This document shows, one piece after another, positions 15,149 through 23,128 of a stretch of 32,451 nt of DNA (its first letter is position 1; every line of letters begins with the position of its first letter). The notes under the pieces are model-generated. The model was not told the DNA's origin, made no database searches, and saw nothing but the letters and a program-made list of their open reading frames with translations. Origin of the DNA: CAUJIW01 sp963205175 (GTDB lineage: Bacteria; Pseudomonadota; Alphaproteobacteria; Sphingomonadales; Sphingomonadaceae). Both the position numbers and the translations under genes were made by a program. The stretch is taken from the NCBI GenBank assembly GCA_041060555.1, contig JBEUDS010000031.1. One strand, given 5' to 3'.

Positions 15149-18100
15149 GCGGCAGTCCTCACCGACAGGGCGTCGCCATCCGGAGTCACCCGCTCGAGGA
15201 TCCGCGCCGTCTTGGTGGTGCCCGAGGCGATCGTGGCCGAGGCAATGCGCTGTTCACCGCGCAGGTCCGCCACTTCCTGCCGCAGCGCCCGCACTTCATC
15301 GAGCAGCGCCGACTGGCCGTCGTTGGCCGGATTGGTCGCTGTGCCCATCTGGTTGGCGGCGAACTGCTCCCACCAGCCGGGCGCGCTGGATGCGGCCGCG
15401 CCTGCATCGGTGGCCGTGCCGCTCCCGGCGGCCTGGGTGATGATCGCCAGCGTCTGTTCCAGACTGGCCGCCGTCAGGCCCTGCAGGCGCGCGAGATCCT
15501 CGGACGACCGGGCGGTATTCGCAGCAACCGACAGCAGCGCCTGGCTGAGACCCGGCAGCGCCTTGGCGGCTTCCTGGTCCCCACCGCGCGCCAGCATCGA
15601 GGCATTGTCGAACGCGGCGAGCGCGCGGGCGTAACTTTGGGGGCCGGTCTCCATCACACCCCGGATCCGCTTGATCTCCGCAATCAGTCCATCGGTGATC
15701 GCCGCCCAGGCCGAGCGCAGTTTCTCCGCGGCGCTGGCTGCCGCTTCGGCTGCCTGCCGCTGGTCCTCGAGCGCCCAGATCTGCTGCTGCAGCGCACGGT
15801 TGGAGGCGTCGAGCTGGGCAAGGTCGAGCGCCCGCAGCGCCGCGGTATCGCCCTGCAATTCCAGCAGGCGGCGCTCGAGCGACAAGCCTTCGTCAGTAAT
15901 GGCGGCTGCGCTGGCCGCATCCTGTGCTGCGCCCACCAGGTCCGCGAACGCCGGGGCCAGCTGGATCAGGGCGACATAGGCCGCGCGCCCGGCCTCGGTG
16001 GTGAGGTCCTGGGCTTCCACCAGTGCACGGAAGCCCGCGATACTGTCGGGCATGGCCAGCCCCATGCTGGCGAGCGCAGCGGTCATCTGCGCCGTGCGCG
16101 CGGCGGCCTGTTCGGTGCCGGTGTAGTAGAGCGAAAAATATTCGCCGGTCGCCGCGGTCATGTCGCTGACCGTGCCGAACAGCTCGACCAGGTCCATCGA
16201 GGCGGCGATCGTCAGGTTGGTCGAGCGCCCCAGCATGGTCATCGCGCTGGTGACCGCTTCAACGCTGGAGGCAACGCGGATCAGCGTCTCGAAATAGCCT
16301 TCGCCAACCTTCTGGAACTGGTCGAGCCCGGCAATGGCGTAACGGGCGAGATTGTCGGCCGCGGCGCCGAACACGGCCGCCAGCTTCTCCTGGATCTGCG
16401 CGCCGGTCAGGCCCTTCAGGTCGATCTTGCCGATGTTGATGACGAAGCTGTCGAGCCGGGCCTGCACCTCGTCGAGCGACAGGCCGAGCGGGCCGGCAGC
16501 GGCCGAGATGGCATCGTAGAACCCGGTGAAGATCAGCGAGAACTGACGTTCCAGTTCGGCACTCGCCTCGGAATATTGCGTGCTGTAGCGGGTGCTGGTC
16601 GTGATCCCGAGGAACTTCTTCTTTTTCTGGATGTCGGTGTAATACTGCCCCTGGAACCCGCCGGCTATGATGCCGCCGAGCGACTGGGCACCGCCATAAA
16701 TACCCTGGCCGGTGATGGTGGTCTTGGTGCCGAACAGCGAACCGATCAGCTTGCCGATCGCGCCTACGACACCGCCCAGGATGCCGCCGATCACCGGGAT
16801 CTTGTCGAGGACTGATCCGACTTTCTGCATCGCACCGCCCAGGATGGCGGTGACGCCGGTCGGCTTGAACCCGGTCTGCACGCCGGCAGCGAGATCCTCG
16901 GCGCCATTGGTGCGGATGATGAGATTGGTGAGCCCGCCGATATTGGCCTCGATGCTGCGCAGCGACGCCAGCATGGCCGCCGAATAGCGCATGGTCAGGG
17001 TGTCGACCTCGCGCAGGTGATCGATGGCTTTGGTAATGCTCTCGGACTTGGCTTCCGCATCGCCGAACACCGTGCCGGTCCCGTCATTGGCAGGGTCCAG
17101 CTTGGGCCCGCCGCCGCCAAAGGCGCCGCCGATCGCAACGCCCAGCGAAGCGATGACCCCGGCCGTGACCGCGCCAGCCGCGATGTTGAGCGGGAACGGC
17201 AGCGAACGGATGGCGTTCACGACAGCCTCGACCGCCTTGATGCCGGTGGTGATGATCGAGTTGCCCTGTTCGACACCGGCCCGGGCCGTATCGGACGCGG
17301 CCATGGCGGTGTCCGAGGCGACCTTGGCAGTCGTCTGCGCCCCGATCAGACCAATCTTAACCGCGGCGTTTTTGATCGCGACGGCCAGCTCATAGGCCCG
17401 GAAGGCCTTCTCGGTTGCTTCCAGCGCCTGGAACCCCTTGGACCCTGCCTTGAAGAAGCCCTTCGCGGCGCTGGCGAGATTGCCGTAGTGGTTGATCTCC
17501 GCAGCCGCCTGCGCAGCACGCGCAGCCGCATACTGGAACGAAGCCCGACCATATTCGCGCTCGGCCTCGGCGATGCGCTGGGTGGCAACCTCCTGGTCCG
17601 CAGCATAGCGGGCAAACTCGGCCGCAACCGCGCCGATCGCACCGCCGACACTGCCGAAAGCTTCGGCCATGCCCTGCGCCGCAGTCTGGGTCTGGTCCGC
17701 CATTTCCTGGAGCGTATCGAGATACTGCTCCTGTTCCTTCAGGCCGAAATCATGCTCGATCAGCTGGGTGCGCGCCGCGCGATAGCGTTCCCACGCCTCG
17801 ACCCCGCGCTCGAGCACGATCTGCTCGCGCTCGGCTTCGAGGTTGGCCAGCGCCTGCGCGCGGGCCGACTGGCCCAGCAGCGAGAGCTGCAGTTCGAGCG
17901 GAGCGACGGTCTGGCGCAGGAATTCCGAGGTCGCGAAGGCGCGGGTGGCCTGCTCCCAGGCCTCGCCAGCTTCGAGAATGGCAATGCGCGCGGCGTCGGT
18001 CGGGGCCTTGAGCGCCGCCATGGCGACTTCCATCCGCTTGATCTCGATCGGCGTCTTGCCGATCTTCGCGGTTTCCAGCGCCAGGTTGGCGGCGAACTCC

Positions 18101-19287
18101 TGCGCTGCCTGCAGGGCGCGCTCGGCTTCGCTTTCCTCGCGGCTGTTGCGGCCAGACCCAGCGCGGCCCGCCCGGTCCGAGCGATCAGCGCGGATCCCGG
18201 CAGCGTCGGCGGCGAGCCGATCGCGGGCGGCTTGCAGGGTGTTCTCGCGCCACTGGGCCGAGAATGCATCCATCATGCCCATGGCGTCACCAAAGGCCGA
18301 GGTGAACTCGTCGCGCACGGTCGCCCCCATGCGGGCGGTCGATCCGGCAAAGCTGTTTTCCATGCGCGGGAGGGCGACCGTCTCGATCTGGCTGATGGTG
18401 GCAAGGCCCACCCGGTCAAGCACCGGGTTGACCCAGCTTGCCAGCCAGTTGAGCGCGGCGATGGCCTTGTTGGCGAGATACTCGATCCCGCTGATGGCGA
18501 GATTGGCCGCGCCAACGGCGGCCTCACCGATCACGCCCGGGAGCGCTTGCCAGACAGTGCGGATCGCGCTGAACCCGCCGACCCAGCCGGCATAGATCAC
18601 CGCGATGCTGAACTTGCCGACCTCGAGCACCTTCTGGAACGCCCAGACGGCCCAGTCCTTGAGGGAGGAGAACACCGGGCCAAGATTGAGTCCGTCGCTG
18701 ATCGTGCGCCACAGCCCGCGCATGACGTCGCCGGCCGTGATCCCGACCGGGCCCAGCTTCTCCATCTCCTTGGCGGTAAGGCCAAGGCTCTGGGCATAAC
18801 GGTCGAGTTCCCCCGACTGCTTCACGCTCGACTGGAACAGTTTGAACGCGCCGAAGGCGATGCCGGCAGCGGCGGCCGCGGCCAGCAAATAGGGATTGGT
18901 GAGCGCGGCAGCTGCCGCACTGGCAGCGAGCCCCAACACCGCCCGGGCCATGCCGCCGATGCCGACACCGGCCTGCATGGCGATCTGCCCGATCTGCGAG
19001 CCCTGCTGCATGAACACGGTCATGGGCTTCTGGCCCGATGCCAGGCTCACCACCACGTCATTCAGCTGGTAGACGAGGTTCTGCATCTGGTGACCGGCCA
19101 GCTTTGCAGAACCGCCCATCCGGGTGATGCCGCGCGTCCCGACTGCCTCGATGGCCCGGTCTGCGCGCCCGGCGGTCGCCGCGATATCGCCCATGGCGCC
19201 GCCAACCGCGCGCTTCATGTCGGCCATCTCCTTCTGGAGACGGGCAACATTGGTAATCATCTCGATTTCGAGGGTGCCGGCGCGCAT
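15145..19287 (-). CDS. Tail tape measure protein
   Basis: From ATG 19287, with AAGGAGGA at ideal spacing, the protein has about 1380 residues. A helical N-terminus (LQKEMADMKRAVGG) leads into LNDVVVSLASGQKPMTVF and FMQQGSQIGQIAM, typical of lambda-like tape measures. Ala-rich hydrophobic stretches follow (about 110-150 and later, for example GVIASLGVAIGGAF and GGILGGVVGAIGKLIG), with long helical or coiled-coil spans between them. It sets tail length and probably aids DNA passage. The size is consistent with a long siphovirus tail. It starts about 30 bp inside the end of the GT frame. The 781-residue plus-strand frame opposite is a shadow. Confidence 0.95.
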   Translation of the reverse strand: MRAGTLEIEMITNVARLQKEMADMKRAVGGAMGDIAATAGRADRAIEAVGTRGITRMGGSAKLAGHQMQNLVYQLNDVVVSLASGQKPMTVFMQQGSQIGQIAMQAGVGIGGMARAVLGLAASAAAAALTNPYLLAAAAAAGIAFGAFKLFQSSVKQSGELDRYAQSLGLTAKEMEKLGPVGITAGDVMRGLWRTISDGLNLGPVFSSLKDWAVWAFQKVLEVGKFSIAVIYAGWVGGFSAIRTVWQALPGVIGEAAVGAANLAISGIEYLANKAIAALNWLASWVNPVLDRVGLATISQIETVALPRMENSFAGSTARMGATVRDEFTSAFGDAMGMMDAFSAQWRENTLQAARDRLAADAAGIRADRSDRAGRAGSGRNSREESEAERALQAAQEFAANLALETAKIGKTPIEIKRMEVAMAALKAPTDAARIAILEAGEAWEQATRAFATSEFLRQTVAPLELQLSLLGQSARAQALANLEAEREQIVLERGVEAWERYRAARTQLIEHDFGLKEQEQYLDTLQEMADQTQTAAQGMAEAFGSVGGAIGAVAAEFARYAADQEVATQRIAEAEREYGRASFQYAAARAAQAAAEINHYGNLASAAKGFFKAGSKGFQALEATEKAFRAYELAVAIKNAAVKIGLIGAQTTAKVASDTAMAASDTARAGVEQGNSIITTGIKAVEAVVNAIRSLPFPLNIAAGAVTAGVIASLGVAIGGAFGGGGPKLDPANDGTGTVFGDAEAKSESITKAIDHLREVDTLTMRYSAAMLASLRSIEANIGGLTNLIIRTNGAEDLAAGVQTGFKPTGVTAILGGAMQKVGSVLDKIPVIGGILGGVVGAIGKLIGSLFGTKTTITGQGIYGGAQSLGGIIAGGFQGQYYTDIQKKKKFLGITTSTRYSTQYSEASAELERQFSLIFTGFYDAISAAAGPLGLSLDEVQARLDSFVINIGKIDLKGLTGAQIQEKLAAVFGAAADNLARYAIAGLDQFQKVGEGYFETLIRVASSVEAVTSAMTMLGRSTNLTIAASMDLVELFGTVSDMTAATGEYFSLYYTGTEQAAARTAQMTAALASMGLAMPDSIAGFRALVEAQDLTTEAGRAAYVALIQLAPAFADLVGAAQDAASAAAITDEGLSLERRLLELQGDTAALRALDLAQLDASNRALQQQIWALEDQRQAAEAAASAAEKLRSAWAAITDGLIAEIKRIRGVMETGPQSYARALAAFDNASMLARGGDQEAAKALPGLSQALLSVAANTARSSEDLARLQGLTAASLEQTLAIITQAAGSGTATDAGAAASSAPGWWEQFAANQMGTATNPANDGQSALLDEVRALRQEVADLRGEQRIASATIASGTTKTARILERVTPDGDALSVRTAA

Positions 19288-19763
19288 GGGACATCCTCCT
19301 TCGAGCGGATCAGCGCCCGGAAGGCCTGGGAGACTTTCCGGGAGATGGTGGTGCGGTTGTGACCTTCGGCAATGTCGGTCCAGGGCGGCGGGCAATCGGG
19401 CAGCTGTGCATTCTGGCTTTCGGTGACGAACTCGACCGAGAGACGGCGGAGCAGCCGGCAGAGCCAGGGCGCGAGGTCAACGCCCATGCACGACTGCCAA
19501 TGGGCGATGGTGCCCCATGACAACGGCACCGGCCCCATGGCACCGGGTTCGGATGCGCCAATGTCCATCAGGGTATCGATGATCCATGGGGCCCGGACCG
19601 GCGGCATGTCAGGGACAATGCCGTCCGCCGTCATGCGCTGGAGGCGGGTCTGCGGGTCAGGATCGTCAGGCGTCTTGCTTCCGGACTGGCGCGGCTTGGG
19701 CACGGTGCCGAGCCAGGCCAGCTGCCGGACATAGAGGCTCAGCTCGCGGCCGAGCTCGTCGTA
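19257..19763 (-). CDS. Tail assembly chaperone T domain (made by -1 frameshift)
   Basis: This frame has no usual start codon until GTG 19703, but it is open back to the slippery site at 19763-19769. A -1 shift there joins it to the G protein: after ...DWANF comes YDELGRELSLYVRQLAWLG, then VPKPRQSGSK and on to the stop at 19257. It adds about 168 residues. In lambda-like phages the GT product binds the tape measure and recruits tail tube subunits. GTG 19703 could allow some separate T synthesis, but the shift is the more natural reading. Confidence 0.8.
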   Translation of the reverse strand, partial: YDELGRELSLYVRQLAWLGTVPKPRQSGSKTPDDPDPQTRLQRMTADGIVPDMPPVRAPWIIDTLMDIGASEPGAMGPVPLSWGTIAHWQSCMGVDLAPWLCRLLRRLSVEFVTESQNAQLPDCPPPWTDIAEGHNRTTISRKVSQAFRALIRSKEDVPCAPAPSKSR

Positions 19764-20155
19764 AAATTTGCCCAGTCATTGATGTGGGCCGCGACCTGGG
19801 CCGCGATGAAGCCGATCGAGGGATCCTCGTAGGCCTTGCGGAACAGGGCGGCGCCTTCCAGCCCTTCGGCCGGTGGATAGGTGAAATGGTTGAAGCTGAC
19901 CGTGCAGGCAGCGAGGAACTCGGCCTGTTCGGCAAGCTTTTCCTCGGCCGTCTGGTCCATCTTCCCGCGCTTCTTGATCTTGTCGACCAGCAGGTTCTGC
20001 TGGCGGGCCTGGGCGCGCTGGTAGATCCGCGTGCCCGGGCCATAGACGGTGATCGAGAGGCGGTTGCCGTCCGCGTCATGCAGCGGTGCGTCGTCGCCAC
20101 CGACCAGTTCGACGGTGGAGGTGTCGGCGGCGGCGAGCTTGGTAATGTCGAACAT
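19739..20155 (-). CDS. Tail assembly chaperone G
   Basis: From ATG 20155 the protein has 138 residues (FDITKLAAADTSTVELVGGD at the N-terminus). The longer frame to 20209 overlaps the opposite-strand gene and is not preferred. An AAGGGA upstream is a moderate ribosome-binding site. The position between tail tube and tape measure is that of lambda gpG. The last seven residues in the 0 frame (after WANF) are replaced when the ribosome slips. Confidence 0.85.
   Translation of the reverse strand: MFDITKLAAADTSTVELVGGDDAPLHDADGNRLSITVYGPGTRIYQRAQARQQNLLVDKIKKRGKMDQTAEEKLAEQAEFLAACTVSFNHFTYPPAEGLEGAALFRKAYEDPSIGFIAAQVAAHINDWANFTTSSAAS
19763..19769 (-). promoter_or_regulatory. -1 programmed frameshift slippery heptamer
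   Basis: The minus strand reads GCA AAT TTT in the G frame, that is A AAT TTT, a perfect X XXY YYZ heptamer with X = A and Y = T. Shifting back one base reads AAA TTT and continues in the open T frame. G stops 22 bases downstream of the heptamer. The lambda layout (G, then GT, then tape measure) supports a real shift with about a 299-residue product. Confidence 0.82.
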
Positions 20156-20174
20156 GAAAGCTATCCCTTGGCTG

Positions 20175-20543
20175 ATGATGGGTGACGAAGAACAGGGGCA
20201 GAAGCCCAAAGAGGCTGGATTGCCGGCAGACTGGCCGGCAGTGCACAGGGCCGCGCAGGTGGCCTGGCGATTTCGTGATGTTGCCTTTGCCCATGTCGAC
20301 CGGCCGAACCCGGCGGCTGTGGCTTCGGCCCGCGCAGAGCTGCTTGGCGCGCTGGCGGCAACAGTACCGTCACCGCGATGCGCCGACTGCCATTTCTGGG
20401 AGGCCGTGCCCGATGAAGATGGCCATGTGCTCGGGCTGTGCCGTCGGTTTCCGCCGAGTTACGAGGGTTGGCCGATGACCGAGGGATCGGCCTGGTGCGG
20501 AGAGTTCCGTGTGGCCGTGCCAACATCAACGTCAAACGGCTGA
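20175..20543 (+). CDS. Plus-strand Cys-rich protein inside the minus-strand late operon
   Basis: From ATG 20175 the protein has about 122 residues; ATG 20154 would give 129. Four cysteines are at 69, 72, 89 and 108 (C-x2-C-x16-C-x18-C), within CADCHFWEAVPDEDG, LGLCRRFPP and SAWCGEF. They look like a metal or iron-sulphur site. This is the only convincing plus-strand gene in the prophage. It fills a 388-bp gap between G and tail tube in which no minus-strand frame looks coding. It ends exactly where the convergent tail tube gene ends (20544). No strong ribosome-binding site or promoter is visible. The gene may be a moron, expressed independently of the late operon. Confidence 0.72.
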   Translation: MMGDEEQGQKPKEAGLPADWPAVHRAAQVAWRFRDVAFAHVDRPNPAAVASARAELLGALAATVPSPRCADCHFWEAVPDEDGHVLGLCRRFPPSYEGWPMTEGSAWCGEFRVAVPTSTSNG

Positions 20544-21005
20544 TTAAGGCGCCAGCACCTCGACCACACCGATACCGGCCGAGTTCGTGGTCAGTTCCAG
20601 CGTCACGGTGGCGGTGGTGATCTGATCGACCGATCCGACATTGACCTTGAAGCTCATGACCTGCGCCTGGAAGTAGTACTTGTCGCCGTTCTGGGTGGTG
20701 ACGCAGAAGCTGTGGTCGCTGTCCGAGGTCGAAGCCGATTTCAGCAGGATCTGACCGGCATCGTCGGTATCGAGGCCCATCTGGATCGTCATGGTGCCCT
20801 GGTTGAAGCTGCCCTTCTTCTTGACGACGCCGCGGCTGCCGACAGGGTTGAAGGTGACGAGGTTGAACTCGCGGCCGAACTCGCCGAGGTCCGACACTTC
20901 ACCAACCAGCGTCATGGTCAGGGCGTTGTAGCCAGTGGGATCGAAAGTCGCAGGAATGGAGGCCGACACCTTCAGGGTGGTGCCGGCGGAAGTCCGAACG
21001 GTCAT
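20544..21005 (-). CDS. Major tail tube protein
   Basis: The protein has 153 residues and is beta-rich, with no membrane segment. It includes ALTMTLVGEVSDLGEFG and ends in a beta hairpin-like run (TTATVTLELTTNSAG). Size and position (after the head-tail joining genes and before G/GT) match lambda-like tail tube subunits. AAGGA lies about 9 bases before the ATG. It stacks into hexameric rings to form the tail tube. Confidence 0.82.
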   Translation of the reverse strand: MTVRTSAGTTLKVSASIPATFDPTGYNALTMTLVGEVSDLGEFGREFNLVTFNPVGSRGVVKKKGSFNQGTMTIQMGLDTDDAGQILLKSASTSDSDHSFCVTTQNGDKYYFQAQVMSFKVNVGSVDQITTATVTLELTTNSAGIGVVEVLAP

Positions 21006-21017
21006 ATTAGCTGGTCC

Positions 21018-21437
21018 TTATGAAGGTGAGGCTAGCCGTGCCTCGTTGAATGAGACGCGGAAATCTTGCGTCTGCATGTGGATGCCGGTCTCCTCGTCGA
21101 GGAAGTCTGGTCCGGCGGAGTCGGTGTGGACGGTGACGTCGGTGAGCCCGTCGATTGCGGGCATGCGGTCCGCCGCTGCTGCCCGGGCTGCGCGCATAAC
21201 GGCCTTGGCAGCCGGATAGCTGGCGGCGAGCACCGTCACCTGCACACGCTCGGTCACCCTGCGTTTCGGGCCGGGCGCATGGATATTGCGGTCGGTGCTG
21301 CTGACCGACATGAGCGAGATCGCCGGGAGCGAGGTGCCCTGCGCCAGCATTCCAGCGCCAATCCGCACTGCGGGCACAAGCGCCGTCACTCCGGTGTCAG
21401 CCACCAGGAGCGAACGGACCACAATGACCCCGTTCAT
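21018..21437 (-). CDS. DUF3168-like tail completion/terminator protein
   Basis: The protein has 139 residues. Its N-terminus (DTGVTALVPAVRIGAGML, then GTSLPAISL) resembles DUF3168 tail completion proteins, which cap the tail tube and join it to the head. It lies between the gp10-like gene and the tail tube gene, as expected. The start overlaps the upstream stop as ATGA. Confidence 0.78.
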   Translation of the reverse strand: MNGVIVVRSLLVADTGVTALVPAVRIGAGMLAQGTSLPAISLMSVSSTDRNIHAPGPKRRVTERVQVTVLAASYPAAKAVMRAARAAAADRMPAIDGLTDVTVHTDSAGPDFLDEETGIHMQTQDFRVSFNEARLASPS

Positions 21438-21997
21438 TCGTCATCGACCTCGAGGCTGGGCGCCTTCAGGTTCCCGATCTGGACTCGGTGCGCGATGTAA
21501 GCGCCCATGGCGTTGACGGCTTCCTCGGCTTTCTGGTCCAGCGCAGGGCGCAGGAATGGCTTGGCCGCGTGGCCGGGATGCATGACTGTGGGGCCGACGA
21601 AGTTCTCGCCGATCTTCAGGCTGCCGCGCTTCACCATCTTGTTGATCGTGCCAATGCTGACCTTTCGGGGGCCACGACGGGTATTGCGCACGGGCTTGTC
21701 GGCCTCGGCGACCGAGATGAGGTGCGGCGCGACGCCATATTCGATGAACAGGCCGAGATAGGAGCCGGACCCGCGCAGCTTGACGTAGGAGCTGAGCCGG
21801 TTGCCATTTGTGCGGGTGCCGATGCCGATCGCCCGCTTGAGTTGGCCAGTCTTTACAGGAACATTGGCCTTGGCCTGCTGCTGGATCACCTTGGCTCCGG
21901 CGCGCAGCCCGCCGCGGATGACGTTGCGCTCGAGGTTCTTGGGCAGTTCGTCGAGCAGGCGCAGCAGTTCAGGGCCGCCCTTGAGCCGGATCATCAT
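21434..21997 (-). CDS. HK97 gp10-like tail protein
   Basis: The protein has 187 residues. ELLRLLDELPKNLERNVIRG, KVIQQQAKANVPVKTGQLKRAI and KPFLRPALDQ match the HK97 gp10 family plan, including the P-x-x-T-G-x-L motif. Such proteins act at head-tail joining or tail completion. ATGA overlaps with both neighbours support coupled translation. It is somewhat longer than the usual 110-150 residues because of an inserted basic segment (about 95-140). Confidence 0.88.
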   Translation of the reverse strand: MMIRLKGGPELLRLLDELPKNLERNVIRGGLRAGAKVIQQQAKANVPVKTGQLKRAIGIGTRTNGNRLSSYVKLRGSGSYLGLFIEYGVAPHLISVAEADKPVRNTRRGPRKVSIGTINKMVKRGSLKIGENFVGPTVMHPGHAAKPFLRPALDQKAEEAVNAMGAYIAHRVQIGNLKAPSLEVDDE

Positions 21998-22341
21998 GGC
22001 GCGGCTTCTTCGCTGCTGTGCTGTTCGACAATGAGCTCGATGCCTTCGCGGCGGCCGATTTCGGCTGGACCGGACACGATCTGCAGGACGCGGGTCCCGA
22101 TGATCACCCGCATGTCTGGGGTGACCCCGGCGAGATGGCGCATGCGGATGCGCGCAGGCCGGTTGGCGATGACAATGCTGTCGGCCAGACGCTCGGCCCG
22201 GCTCGGCAGGACGTCCTGCACCTCTGCCCAGACCGTGGCGAATTCCACCCAGGTGACGGCTTCGGTACCATACAGAGGGTCAGAGGTGACGGATTTGCGC
22301 TCGATCCGGATCCGGGTGTCGAGCCGGGATGCTAGACCCAT
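21994..22341 (-). CDS. Phage head-tail adaptor (head closure) protein
   Basis: The protein has 115 residues. LDTRIRIERKSVTSDPLYG, then VTWVEFATVWAEVQ and a C-terminal LQIVSGPAEIGRREGIEL, fits the SPP1 gp16/Phage_H_T_join family, which closes the head below the connector. It overlaps the connector gene by 10 bp and the gp10-like gene by 4 bp. Confidence 0.85.
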   Translation of the reverse strand: MGLASRLDTRIRIERKSVTSDPLYGTEAVTWVEFATVWAEVQDVLPSRAERLADSIVIANRPARIRMRHLAGVTPDMRVIIGTRVLQIVSGPAEIGRREGIELIVEQHSSEEAAP

Positions 22342-22874
22342 CGCGCGGCCAGTTGGTTGACGAGGGTGTCGAAGGCCAGACAGGTCGCACCCTCACGGTT
22401 CTCGAACAGGGAGGCGGTCTTCACGAGGATCGCGGCCCGGGCGATCGCCAGATCGGAATGACCTTCGGCAAAACCTGCCGACAGGGTGATGGTGATCTGG
22501 CCGTCGGGTGCCAGCGTGGGCCATGATGTGCCGGCAGCTGGCCGGATCCGCATGAAGCCATGGCGCGCCCGGGCAACATAGTCGGCCTCGGGCAAGGTGA
22601 CCGTCGCACCGTTGGCGGCAGTATAGGTGATGGCCGCAATCGTCACCGGCCGGACCGGCACGGTGATTTTATCGGGCCAGGCGTCCAGCACCATGGCCAG
22701 CGTCTGCGGACACACCCGCAGATCGGCGAGCCATTCAAGCTCGGCCTGGGCCGCATCAAGGTGGATGGCCAGCAGCATGTCCTCGTCATGGGCATCGAGA
22801 CGCAGCTGCTGGCGTGCTTCCTCAAGCGTCACGGGACGGTCCTGGGGCGGCTCGATCGTTACAATCTCGGACAT
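22332..22874 (-). CDS. Head-tail connector protein (HK97 gp6-like)
   Basis: The protein has 180 residues. VTLEEARQQLRLDAHDEDMLL and the helix that follows (AIHLDAAQAELEWLA) are typical of gp6/Phage_connect_1 adaptors, which form a ring under the portal. A beta insert (TIAAITYTAANGATVTLP) is also usual. Order after capsid and before the head closure gene agrees. The start overlaps the stop of the small upstream gene. Confidence 0.87.
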   Translation of the reverse strand: MSEIVTIEPPQDRPVTLEEARQQLRLDAHDEDMLLAIHLDAAQAELEWLADLRVCPQTLAMVLDAWPDKITVPVRPVTIAAITYTAANGATVTLPEADYVARARHGFMRIRPAAGTSWPTLAPDGQITITLSAGFAEGHSDLAIARAAILVKTASLFENREGATCLAFDTLVNQLAARWV

Positions 22875-23074
22875 TATTCCGCCTTGGTGCGGTGCGTGGA
22901 GCCGGATTTGCGGGTGACAGCAGGGGCCGGTTCACTTCCGCCGGCCTCAACAGCAAGCCCGCGTTCGATCAGCTGTCGGCCAAAATGATCGTCGAGCTCG
23001 AAGCTCTGACCGGCAAGGATGTTGTTGGAACTGACCGAGCTGATGTGCAGGGTATCAAGGGCTTTGAGGATCAT
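22874..23074 (-). CDS. Small phage head-region protein, function unknown
   Basis: The 66-residue protein begins MILKALDTLHISSVSSNNIL, followed by a segment (SFELDDHFGRQLIERGLA) seen in small proteins between capsid and connector genes, and a Lys/Arg-rich tail. GAAGGGA precedes ATG 23074 at good spacing. It shares its last bases with the connector start. A structural or assembly role is assumed from position only. Confidence 0.75.
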   Translation of the reverse strand: MILKALDTLHISSVSSNNILAGQSFELDDHFGRQLIERGLAVEAGGSEPAPAVTRKSGSTHRTKAE

Positions 23075-23099
23075 GGGTTATCCCTTCCGTTGGATGAGA

Positions 23100-23121
23100 G
23101 GGGCCGGAAGGAGCCGGCCCC
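23100..23121 (-). terminator. Stem-loop just after the capsid gene
   Basis: GGGGCCGG (23100-23107) and CCGGCCCC (23114-23121) form an 8-bp GC-only stem with a 6-base loop, about 8 bp past the capsid stop. No T-tract follows, so it is more likely an mRNA-stabilising or attenuating hairpin that raises capsid over downstream genes. Confidence 0.55.
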
Positions 23122-23128
23122 TGCAACA

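Noticed and set aside
17017..19362. 781-residue plus-strand frame opposite the tape measure
   Set aside because: Gly/Arg/Asp-rich shadow. The opposite strand has an ideal ribosome-binding site and tape-measure sequence.
20161..20535. 124-residue minus-strand frame opposite the Cys gene
   Set aside because: Pro/Arg/Ala-rich without motifs; the plus-strand frame has the ordered cysteine pattern.
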